Assembly: GCF_008973715.1 (NCBI RefSeq)
Contig: NZ_WBOL01000003.1
Coordinates: 62,001 to 126,000, forward strand
DNA from: Nitrincola schmidtii
GTDB lineage: Bacteria; Pseudomonadota; Gammaproteobacteria; Pseudomonadales; Balneatricaceae
Reading direction: 5' to 3'
Length of the DNA: 64,000 bases
Part shown: positions 25,801 through 33,517 of the stretch, piece by piece
Layout: every line of letters begins with the position of its first letter
Position numbering within the stretch: position 1 is the stretch's first letter
Notes under the pieces: generated by a model
Seen by the model: only the letters and a program-made list of their open reading frames with translations
Databases searched by the model: none
Told to the model about the DNA's origin: nothing
Translations under genes and position numbers: made by a program

Positions 25801-27520
25801 AGGCTTGAGTCAGTTTAGCGATGAAGAAGATGAAGTGAATGTTCTTCAAGATCGAATGAAAAAGATCAACCAGTCTGGTCGTCTTTTATTAGGCATTATC
25901 AATGACATTTTAGACTTCTCAAAGATTGAAGCGGGTAAACTAGAAATCCTACCCCAGCCTTTCTTTATTTCAGTTTTACTGGACAATATATATAGCCTAT
26001 TTGCTGAGATGGTACAGTCTAAGCAATTAGAGTTTAAGTTAATAATTGATGAGAAGGTTGAAAAAGCCTATTTAGGTGATGAGTTGCGATTGCGACAAGT
26101 GCTTACCAATTTAATTGGTAACGCGATTAAGTTCACCAGCAAGGGTAAAATAGAAGTACAGGTAACATTAAGCAATGAAAAGCCTGTTTCAGGTCTACGT
26201 TTTGTAATTAAAGATACTGGAATAGGTATTTCCAAGGAGCAACAAGGAAAGCTCTTTGAAGCGTTTTCGCAAGCGGACAGCAAAACCACTCGGGAATATG
26301 GTGGTACTGGTTTAGGGCTGGTGATTAGCCAGCGCTTAGTGGTTGCCATGGGTGGCGAAGCGATCGAAGTGAATAGTGAACCGAGTAAAGGTTCATGTTT
26401 TACATTCACGCTACCTATGACAGCTTGTTCTGAAGAACAAACCCAATCGCTGTTAAACCTTTCTCAGCAGAAAGATTTAAATGATCTTAACTTAAGTGGA
26501 TATGTCTTGGTGGTTGAAGATAACCTAATCAACCAAGAAGTGGCTCGTAGCCTTTTAGAGCGCTTGGGGTTAAGCGTACAGATTGCTGAAAATGGGCAAG
26601 TTGCTCTAGAAGCTATAAATAAGCAAGTTTACGATTTAATCCTGATGGATATTCAAATGCCAGTCATGGACGGTTATGAAGCTACCAAGCGAATTAGAGC
26701 GCTGGGTATTTCCGTTCCTATCATTGCGTTGACTGCTGCAGCAATGGTTGAGGATCAGCAAAAAGCCTATGAAGCGGGAATGGATGACCATTTATCTAAA
26801 CCGATAGATCCTGAGAAACTACACTCTGCTTTAGAGCATTGGTTATCTAGTGACTCCATACAGGGTGACAAACAGAAGGTCGAGCCTGTTACATCCCTTG
26901 ATGAAGGTGAGATTCAGTTATTTAATATTGACTATGGTTTGTTGCTGTTAGGGGGGAATTTTGCTCTCTATTATAACTTGTTATCTAAGTTTCTTGATCA
27001 GGTGAAATCCGATACGGTTAATTTGATTGTTGAGCTTAGAAATCTCTCTAACCAGAGTGGTTCTGAGGCATTTGTTAATGCTCAAACAATAGCACATAGC
27101 TTAAAAGGGGTTGCAGGTAACTTAGCCTTACAAGCTCTGGCAGAAAAAGCATCAGTGATTGATAAAATGATGAAGGATCATCAGATTCCTGAAATATCTT
27201 TCGTTGATAATTTTGAAAAAATCTTGCAATTAACCTGTGATGAGGTGAAGCAATGGCTGAGTCAGCAGCAGGCGCAGCCATTACAAACTGCACTCGTCGA
27301 TGATGCTGAACTACTCCAGATTGCAAAAGAAATAATGCTGTTACTACAGAAAAGCGAATATATTGATGAGGATAGTCTTTCTCATCTTCAGCAGTTGTTA
27401 GCAGTAAACTTTCAATCTGAATGGGCTGAAATTGATCAAGCATTCCTTGATTTTGATTATGACCTTGCAGCATCCTTATTGGAAAAAGTGATTGTCTCAA
27501 TTGAACGAGGAATGAGTTGA
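22844..27520 (+). CDS. Giant hybrid histidine kinase with CBS, PAS and GAF domains, receiver and Hpt
   Basis: The 1558-residue cytoplasmic protein begins without a membrane segment. Residues about 1-260 look like four CBS units in two pairs (MTSPAFTVQDSLTLQDALT begins the last), a nucleotide-sensing module. Three PAS/PAC domains follow (about 265-390, 393-525, 527-650), then a GAF-like domain (about 665-840) and a fourth PAS (about 845-955). The kinase core has phospho-acceptor His976 in NMSHEIRTPM and an ATPase domain with N box NLIGNAIKF, then G boxes DTGIGIS and GGTGLGL. A receiver follows with Asp1269 in LMDIQMPVMDG, then an Hpt domain with His1418 in AHSLKG. Its stop overlaps the next start (TGATG), so the two kinases are coupled. 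The inputs are unknown; adenine nucleotides for CBS are a family-based guess. Confidence 0.9.
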   Translation: MLLTRVSEIATQQVITLEESNVIQDAVNLMADHHIQDVIIKGGEALRIITSDIVIMLRLAEVDFQSRLSSVSLPVVPCVHPDQKVSDALVALQGSSTEHLCLVNDLQQLVGILSYTDLIHYLDPRSLAETRRIKEFLRLADFTLLSPETDLKTAMLKMHVASHSAALIQLPNDEIGILTLSDITRALKNQTDWQESVSLFMTSPAFTVQDSLTLQDALTISREQNFKRLVICNASGKVVGLLHQKDLVALVSERIQGLLRRQEEQTLELSQFAENVPGMLYQYRLFPDGRSCFQYATNGIYDVYGFKPDDVVEDASPVLQYLHPDDLERISQSIQYSAETMSIWEVQYRYIHPDKGIRWLEGRATPKKLSDDSVVWHGHIYDITQSKEDQLSHEAIRSRFELTMEATNTGLWTWDLQTNLVEWSAIAYQQLGYQSNAFPITLDKFRQLVHPDDIDQMMQDVQVSIQKHFSFDVIFRLLHAQGHWIWIQGRGRVTQKDELGNPIYMMGTHTDISALTTAQKSIAESEKRFSQLAVHSGTVTWEVDKAGLYTYVSPVCIDVWGYQPEELIGKVCFYHLHPEEGREQFKDDSLQLINSGELLTQVLNPIEHKSGKTIWVLTDGYPIKNDNGEVIGYQGNDRDITAQKMAEDRAKKLEEKTSRHRIALDQIALTIAAQDKEEAILKTACESIGKALLADRALIYDIDFDAQQITGLNEWLNTEACPNISPSIGTYPLALFSAGVGNMRITKDWLMSHQDHINPLFNEDGSANLLHQQMSIKSLCWYPFNFTDIGYQLIVFNWVRESQYPSTDDKSFLASVAQLIELAVLKIKILEDQRETEQRLKLFMEQSTIGVFVTDLEGYYIQVNSSGAHLLGYTEYELLGKHFNELVPESLKREHELLKDALFLQGSVQTEIGLKRKDGRVVPVAFSGVHLQGKGLMAFCTDISARVASEKALKEAKLAADEANRAKSEFLANMSHEIRTPMSGIIGLSQFSDEEDEVNVLQDRMKKINQSGRLLLGIINDILDFSKIEAGKLEILPQPFFISVLLDNIYSLFAEMVQSKQLEFKLIIDEKVEKAYLGDELRLRQVLTNLIGNAIKFTSKGKIEVQVTLSNEKPVSGLRFVIKDTGIGISKEQQGKLFEAFSQADSKTTREYGGTGLGLVISQRLVVAMGGEAIEVNSEPSKGSCFTFTLPMTACSEEQTQSLLNLSQQKDLNDLNLSGYVLVVEDNLINQEVARSLLERLGLSVQIAENGQVALEAINKQVYDLILMDIQMPVMDGYEATKRIRALGISVPIIALTAAAMVEDQQKAYEAGMDDHLSKPIDPEKLHSALEHWLSSDSIQGDKQKVEPVTSLDEGEIQLFNIDYGLLLLGGNFALYYNLLSKFLDQVKSDTVNLIVELRNLSNQSGSEAFVNAQTIAHSLKGVAGNLALQALAEKASVIDKMMKDHQIPEISFVDNFEKILQLTCDEVKQWLSQQQAQPLQTALVDDAELLQIAKEIMLLLQKSEYIDEDSLSHLQQLLAVNFQSEWAEIDQAFLDFDYDLAASLLEKVIVSIERGMS

Positions 27521-30500
27521 TGTTTAAACAAACCATTCGTTCTTTGAGTAATCGATTATTAATAACGTCTTTAGCCTCCATTTTGGTTGTAGGCTTAGTT
27601 TTAACGATCGCTATCGAACTTGTTGTTTTAGATAACAATCGACAATCCTTGATTGAGCAACAAAGAAGCTTTACTGACCTTGTTGCCAATCGGATAGATC
27701 AAGGTTTACAAGATCGAATTGGTTACCTGTACTCGCTTTCCAATCAGTTACATGATGGCGATGATTTATTGTCGATTGAGCAGATCAAAAGCCTACTGGA
27801 TAAACGCTTAACCATTCATGACTTTTTTAACAACGGGTTAGTTGTTGTTGATAGACATGGGATTGTCATTCAAGACTCCCCAGAACTTGCTGGACGAAAG
27901 GGTCTAGATGTAAATAGTCGTGATTATTTTCAAGAGGTTAAACGTACTCAGCTACCCATGATTACCGAGCCCATCATGGGACGTGCTGCATTAGAGCCGA
28001 TTTTTATCATTATTCATCCTATCAAAAATGATCAACAGCAGGTGATTGGGTATATTTTTGGCACGATACGATTGAAAGATGACAATTTGTTGATCAATAT
28101 TTCCAAAGAAACCATTGGTGATCAGGGCAAGCTGTTGGTTCTGGATCTAAATAAAGATCTTGTCGTTGCCAGTTCGCAGACAGACTTAGCAATGCAGGCT
28201 ATTAGTACGCTGCAACAACAGCATTTGTTAGATTTGCTAGAAAATCAAACATTTCAAGGTCAAGTGACGGTTGCTGAACAAGAGCAGGTTTTGTTTACTG
28301 CAACACCTATGCAGACAACACCTTGGATAGTGGTTCATAGCTTTCCTGCAGAGATGATTTTAGCACCTGCTAAGGAATTATTTCTTCAGATCAGCATTAT
28401 TATGATTTCACTATTATTGATTTCAGGTCTTATTACATTATGGGTGATCAGGCGCTTAGTTCGCCCTCTAAAAACATCAGCTGAACAAATTTCTGTCATG
28501 TTAGCTGATCCTTCACAAGTTCGCCCTTTGACTATTCAGCGTCATGACGAGGTAGGAATTTTAGTATCCGCATTTAATCAGTTACTTGAACAACAGGAGA
28601 TTCAGGCCAATCAACTAAGGTTCGAGAAGATTAAAGCAGATTCAGCCAATAAAGCGAAAACAGAATTCTTAGCAAATATGAGTCATGAAATAAGAACGCC
28701 ATTAAATGCCATTATTGGTTTAAGTGAGCTTCAACTTTCCGTTGATTTACCTGAAGAGTATGTCCAGCATAGTTCACAAATTTTGTTGTCTGGCAAGTTG
28801 TTGCTTGGAGTTGTGAATGACTTATTAGATTTCTCGAAAATTGAATCGGGCAAGATGAATACAGTATCTGAACCCTTCAGAATGGAGACTGTAATAGAGC
28901 AATTATCGGTTTTGTTTTCACTTCAAGCGAAGCAAAAAGGGCTTTATCTGAAGATGAGTTTGGACAGTCAGTTACCTAGTGCTTTTATCGGTGATCAGTT
29001 GCGCTTAACCCAAGTGCTGACAAATTTGTTGTCCAATGCGATTAAGTTTACAAGTGAGGGTGTCGTTGAGTTATCCATTGAAGAGTCCAGTCAGCAGCTT
29101 CCATATCACCGTATTAAGTTCAGCGTGAAGGATACCGGTGTTGGCATTAGTGAAGAGCAGCAAACTGAACTGTTCCAAGCTTTTAACCAGGTCGATAACT
29201 CCATTACTCGACAACATGGCGGTACTGGTTTGGGGCTTGTGATCAGTCAACGTTTGGTTCAGTTGATGGGTGGAGTCGGTATCACTCTGGTAAGTAAACA
29301 AAAGGAGGGTAGCTGTTTTTCATTTGAACTGAAACTTAAAGAGTCTACCGAGCTATCTAACGATGAGAGTCATTCTAATCACAAACGCTATAATCAAAAC
29401 TACAAGAGTGATACGAATACTATACAGCGAGTACCCAACGAGAGTTTCACTAAACAGCAGGTGTTAGTGGTTGAGGATCATCCGATTAATCAGCAGATGG
29501 TACAAGCTCAACTGGAATATATGGGTTTACGCGTTTCACTAGCTAATAACGGTGCAGAAGGGGTTGAAAAAGTTCGAGAGGGACAATTTGATTTGGTACT
29601 TATGGATATCCAGATGCCAGTAATGGATGGTTATGAAGCAACGCGCGCGATACGTCAGTTCAATCAAGACATTCCGATTATAGCGCTGACTGCAGCCGCA
29701 TTAGTTGAAGATCGTCAGAAAGCACTCGATGTAGGTATGAACGACCACTTAGGCAAACCCTTCAGTAGCCAGCAGTTATTTGACCTATTAAAAGGTTGGT
29801 TAAATACACAAGTAGTTGATGAACACCTAGGTGACTCACAACCTGTTGAGACTGAATATGAACCTGACACCACTTTACCGTCAACCCGTAATGATCGTCT
29901 AGCGACAGTGCTGATTGTGGATGATGTGTCAGCGAATATTAAGATATTAGCTAATTTACTGAAGGATGAGTACACCATTCAAGTAGCCAATAAAGGCCAA
30001 AAAGCACTCGAAATTGCACGTAGTAAAACCCCGCCTGATTTGATTCTGCTGGATATTATGATGCCTGAGATGGATGGTTTTGAGGTGTGCAGAGCGTTAA
30101 AAAACAACGTCAGTACTAGTCGAATTCCGGTGATTTTTATCAGCGCTCTAGATGAAGTCAACGATGAAAGGCAAGGATTGGATGTCGGAGCTGTTGATTA
30201 CATTACCAAGCCTTTCCATCCTGATATCGTCAAAGCACGTGTACGTAATCACATGAATCTAAAAATCAAAACTGATCTTTTAGAAACTATGTCGCATATT
30301 GATGGATTAACCCAGGTAGCTAATCGTCGTAGTTTCGATACTCAGCTCACTAAAGAGATACTGCGTTCTCAACGAACCGGTAAACCTCTGGGTATTATCA
30401 TGCTAGATATTGATTTCTTTAAGCCCTATAACGATAACTATGGACACGGCAAGGGTGATGAGTGCCTTGTTAAAGTCGCAGCAGAATTGCAGAAAGTGGT

Positions 30501-30801
30501 TTCACGATCAGGCGATCTTTTTGCACGTTATGGTGGGGAAGAGTTTGTAGCTTTGTTGCCAGAAACCGACACTAACGGGGTCAAGATAATCGCTGAGCAT
30601 ATGCGTAAAGCGGTCGATGATCTTAAAATACCTCATGAGTTTTCATCAGTGGCGGAGCATATTACGATTAGCTTAGGGGTTTCGGTAAAACTTCCGGCAG
30701 AAGACGACTTCCCTAACATTCTGAAAGCCGCTGACAAATCACTTTATCGTGCAAAACATCAAGGCCGTAATCGTGTTGTTTGTGAACAAAATGAGGAGTA
30801 G
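27520..30801 (+). CDS. Membrane hybrid histidine kinase with two receivers and a GGDEF diguanylate cyclase
   Basis: The ATG at 27520 overlaps the previous stop by one base; the 1093-residue product has TM1 (about 12-36), a periplasmic dCache-type sensor (about 37-280, with RDYFQEVKRT), TM2 (about 288-312) and HAMP. The kinase core has His389 in NMSHEIRTPL, N box NLLSNAIKF and GGTGLGL. Receiver 1 has Asp696 (LMDIQMP) and receiver 2 Asp845 (LLDIMMP). The C-terminus is a cyclase with GGEEF at 1005-1009, and RSGD five residues before it matches the RxxD inhibitory site, so it should be active and product-inhibited. REC-GGDEF is PleD-like. No Hpt domain is present, whereas its partner ends with one, so phosphate could travel through the neighbour. 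Confidence 0.93.
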   Translation: MFKQTIRSLSNRLLITSLASILVVGLVLTIAIELVVLDNNRQSLIEQQRSFTDLVANRIDQGLQDRIGYLYSLSNQLHDGDDLLSIEQIKSLLDKRLTIHDFFNNGLVVVDRHGIVIQDSPELAGRKGLDVNSRDYFQEVKRTQLPMITEPIMGRAALEPIFIIIHPIKNDQQQVIGYIFGTIRLKDDNLLINISKETIGDQGKLLVLDLNKDLVVASSQTDLAMQAISTLQQQHLLDLLENQTFQGQVTVAEQEQVLFTATPMQTTPWIVVHSFPAEMILAPAKELFLQISIIMISLLLISGLITLWVIRRLVRPLKTSAEQISVMLADPSQVRPLTIQRHDEVGILVSAFNQLLEQQEIQANQLRFEKIKADSANKAKTEFLANMSHEIRTPLNAIIGLSELQLSVDLPEEYVQHSSQILLSGKLLLGVVNDLLDFSKIESGKMNTVSEPFRMETVIEQLSVLFSLQAKQKGLYLKMSLDSQLPSAFIGDQLRLTQVLTNLLSNAIKFTSEGVVELSIEESSQQLPYHRIKFSVKDTGVGISEEQQTELFQAFNQVDNSITRQHGGTGLGLVISQRLVQLMGGVGITLVSKQKEGSCFSFELKLKESTELSNDESHSNHKRYNQNYKSDTNTIQRVPNESFTKQQVLVVEDHPINQQMVQAQLEYMGLRVSLANNGAEGVEKVREGQFDLVLMDIQMPVMDGYEATRAIRQFNQDIPIIALTAAALVEDRQKALDVGMNDHLGKPFSSQQLFDLLKGWLNTQVVDEHLGDSQPVETEYEPDTTLPSTRNDRLATVLIVDDVSANIKILANLLKDEYTIQVANKGQKALEIARSKTPPDLILLDIMMPEMDGFEVCRALKNNVSTSRIPVIFISALDEVNDERQGLDVGAVDYITKPFHPDIVKARVRNHMNLKIKTDLLETMSHIDGLTQVANRRSFDTQLTKEILRSQRTGKPLGIIMLDIDFFKPYNDNYGHGKGDECLVKVAAELQKVVSRSGDLFARYGGEEFVALLPETDTNGVKIIAEHMRKAVDDLKIPHEFSSVAEHITISLGVSVKLPAEDDFPNILKAADKSLYRAKHQGRNRVVCEQNEE

Positions 30802-30804
30802 GCA

Positions 30805-31101
30805 ATGGCTCAAATCTGCTTAAACGTTATCGTATCGGGTCGCGTTCAAGGTGTTTGGTTTCGTAAATTCACACAAGAAAAAGCCCAGGCTTATGGTGTA
30901 TCAGGATGGGTTCGAAATTTAAGTGATGGAAGAGTTCAAGCGCTGTTATGTGGAGAAGAGAAGAACGTACGTCAAGTCGAAGCTTGGATGAGTCAGGGGC
31001 CCGAACTATCGACCGTTGCAGAACTCGTTTCACAATCTACACCCTGGCAAGATTACGCTGAATTTCTGATAGAAGCAGATGCTCAGTCAGCCAGTGACTA
31101 G
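30805..31101 (+). CDS. acyP: Acylphosphatase
   Basis: The 98-residue protein has the whole acylphosphatase fold: NVIVSGRVQGVWFRKFTQ carries the catalytic Arg (in GVWFRKF) and GWVRNLSDGRVQAL carries the catalytic Asn. It hydrolyses the phosphate from acyl phosphates such as acetyl phosphate or 1,3-bisphosphoglycerate in the cytoplasm. The start lies 3 nt after the stop of the kinase/cyclase gene, so it is cotranscribed. Acylphosphates can phosphorylate receivers, and removal of them could dampen non-cognate signalling here; that link is inference. Confidence 0.93.
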   Translation: MAQICLNVIVSGRVQGVWFRKFTQEKAQAYGVSGWVRNLSDGRVQALLCGEEKNVRQVEAWMSQGPELSTVAELVSQSTPWQDYAEFLIEADAQSASD

Positions 31102-31128
31102 AAAGTATGTTAAGCGACGCGTTAAAGG

Positions 31129-33363
31129 CTAGTGACCTAGGTTTTGTTCCAGCATAAATTGTTCAATAGGGCATGGTTTAGCAAAAAGGTACCCTTGGAA
31201 GTGCTTGCAGCCTAACTCTTCCAGTGATCTATGCTGTTGTTCGGTTTCAACTCCTTCAGCGATAACATTCAAGTTTAGGCTTCGTCCTAGCTCAATCACC
31301 GTTTTAACTACGTTGAAAGCACGAATATCCTTGTGCATATCGCTAACAAAGGATTGATCAACTTTAAGTGTATCCAGTGGAAAGCGTGTGATCATGCTAA
31401 GGGATGAATAGCCCGTTCCAAAGTCATCAAGCGAAAAACGTATACCTAACTCTTTGATTTTATTTATTTTAACAATAGTTTCTTCAACGTTATCTATTAA
31501 CATGCTTTCTGTGAGTTCAAACTCTAAGCGATCAGCAGGGGCACCTGTCTCTTTCAACAGTAAAATCACCTGGTCAATAAAATCTTTGTCATGTATTTGC
31601 ACCGCACTGATATTGACTGCGAGAACCAAATGAGCGGTTTTTGGATTTGCTGACCAGGCGACCAGTTGCTCACAGGCTTGTTTAAGTATGCGCTGACCTA
31701 TTGGCAAAATAAGTCCAGAGGCCTCTGCTACCGGAATAAATTCTGCAGGAGAGACCAATGGTTTACCTAAGGGTTGCCAGCGAACAAGTGCCTCTGCTCC
31801 CGTTACTTGACTATCTGTGTATTGAGCTTGATAGAAGAGCAATAACTCATCACTTTTAAGTGCTTGACGTAAACCAAATTCGATTTGAGTGCGATGTTCA
31901 GCTTGCTGTTGCATCTCCTTGTCAAAAAACCTGACTTGCTGGCGTCCTGCTTTTTTGGCATCAAACACTGCCAACTCTGCATGTTGGATCAACTCATTGG
32001 CATCGTGATTTTTTTCTGAAAAAAGAACCACACCAATACTTAAACTGGTTAACACTTCTTGCTGGTTTAAATGAAAGGGTTCTTCAAGGGCGAATCTAAG
32101 TTGATCTATAATCTTTTCAACCTCGGTTAATAGGTCATGAGTATTTAACGAAAGATCTTCTAAGATCAGCATAAACTCGTCACCGCCGAATCGAGACAAA
32201 TTGACATTGCTATCTAAATATTCATATAAACGTTTGGAAAACTCTGTCAGAAGTAGATCGCCCATTTGGTGGCCCAAGGTATCATTAAGGCTTCGAAAGT
32301 TATCGATATCGATCAGTATCAAAGCACCATTAGCCGGTTCTTTCTTTAAGTTGACTAGCAGCGTTTGCAGTCGATCCATGAACAAGCGACGGTTAGGTAG
32401 CTGAGTTAAATAATCATAAAAACTCAGTTGATGAACTTCTTGCTTTTGACTGGTAAGAATATCCGATAACTTTTCATCATTTCGTTGCAGTTCGTCACGG
32501 GTTGAGTGAACTTCACGTTTCATTCGCTTGAGAAAAATTAACGAGAGAGCAAGGAGCAGTGTGACAAGGCCTGAAGCTAGCCAAAAAGCGGTAGGTATAA
32601 CGAAAACGGTTGTTTGTGTCTGCCAGCCTTGCAAAATCTGCTGGTAGGGTGAATCCGTTTTATCCATCCATTGTGAAATCCAGAAATCGACTCGTTCTAG
32701 ATGCTCGGTAGAACCTAGGGGTGATGCAAAGTAAAGCTGAGCAGGCTGAAAAATGATGGCAGTAGGTTCCAGATTGTATTGATTAGCATGAAACCCCCCA
32801 AACAAATTATTAGTCGCCAATGCATCGGCTTGGCCAGCATCAATCAGCTCTAAGCCTTGTTGAAATCCCTTAATAATCTGCCAATCGATGGTGAGTTCAA
32901 ATTCCTTTGCTAACTGGGTTAAAAAACTCTGTTGTACTGAGCCATCTAAAACCGCAACTCGTTTTTGATTGAGATCTAGCACTGAACTAATGGAAGTATT
33001 TTTGTGAGCAAAGACTTGTGACCAACTGTGCAGCGCGGGTTGCTGATGAAAACTCATCGATTCTTCACGCGCCGATGTTTTAGCGACGTCAGGCATCAAA
33101 TCAATTTTTCCATCTTTGAGCAGGGTTAGGCATTCATCCCATTCGCACAGTACAAGCTGTAAATTCCAGTTTTCACGATCAGCTATCTCTTTAATAAGAT
33201 CACCAAAAAAACCAGAAACCTCACCCTCAGCATTGATAAGTATTTTAGGAGGATTATGGTAGACACCTATACTTACAACTTGATGATTCGCTAAGCTATG
33301 CACCGACATAAGCAGGAGTGCGCAAGTCAGCAAACCGTTAAGTGACCTTGAAAGTAGTGGCAT
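31129..33363 (-). CDS. Membrane sensor with periplasmic-binding domain, GGDEF and EAL
   Basis: The 744-residue protein has a signal peptide (about 1-26), a type 3 solute-binding-like periplasmic domain (about 28-250, FGDLIKEIADRENW and DLMPDVAKTSARE), a membrane helix (about 255-277), a short coiled coil, then GGDEF and EAL. GGDEF at 393-397 is intact, but no RxxD inhibitory site precedes it. EAL starts at 524 (AEALVRW) and LDDFGTGYSSL is intact, so a phosphodiesterase activity is expected; whether the cyclase also works cannot be decided. The ligand is unknown, though the domain usually binds amino acids. It converges with acyP, separated by 27 bp. Confidence 0.92.
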   Translation of the reverse strand: MPLLSRSLNGLLTCALLLMSVHSLANHQVVSIGVYHNPPKILINAEGEVSGFFGDLIKEIADRENWNLQLVLCEWDECLTLLKDGKIDLMPDVAKTSAREESMSFHQQPALHSWSQVFAHKNTSISSVLDLNQKRVAVLDGSVQQSFLTQLAKEFELTIDWQIIKGFQQGLELIDAGQADALATNNLFGGFHANQYNLEPTAIIFQPAQLYFASPLGSTEHLERVDFWISQWMDKTDSPYQQILQGWQTQTTVFVIPTAFWLASGLVTLLLALSLIFLKRMKREVHSTRDELQRNDEKLSDILTSQKQEVHQLSFYDYLTQLPNRRLFMDRLQTLLVNLKKEPANGALILIDIDNFRSLNDTLGHQMGDLLLTEFSKRLYEYLDSNVNLSRFGGDEFMLILEDLSLNTHDLLTEVEKIIDQLRFALEEPFHLNQQEVLTSLSIGVVLFSEKNHDANELIQHAELAVFDAKKAGRQQVRFFDKEMQQQAEHRTQIEFGLRQALKSDELLLFYQAQYTDSQVTGAEALVRWQPLGKPLVSPAEFIPVAEASGLILPIGQRILKQACEQLVAWSANPKTAHLVLAVNISAVQIHDKDFIDQVILLLKETGAPADRLEFELTESMLIDNVEETIVKINKIKELGIRFSLDDFGTGYSSLSMITRFPLDTLKVDQSFVSDMHKDIRAFNVVKTVIELGRSLNLNVIAEGVETEQQHRSLEELGCKHFQGYLFAKPCPIEQFMLEQNLGH

Positions 33364-33517
33364 TTAAAAATCAAGTCCTTATATTACCTTGTAACTACTA
33401 GGTACTAGTATAGTATTTATATCGCGATTAATCAGCACTACAATTCAAATGAACTTTCTAATTTAATCCATTGATTTATATATTTAACCTAAGGTTAAAG
33501 ATCAAAAAAGGATATCG

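Noticed and set aside
27075-27689. 204-codon reverse ORF across the junction of the two kinase genes
   Set aside because: It lies antisense to confident coding sequence on both sides, shows no family pattern and is explained as a shadow frame.
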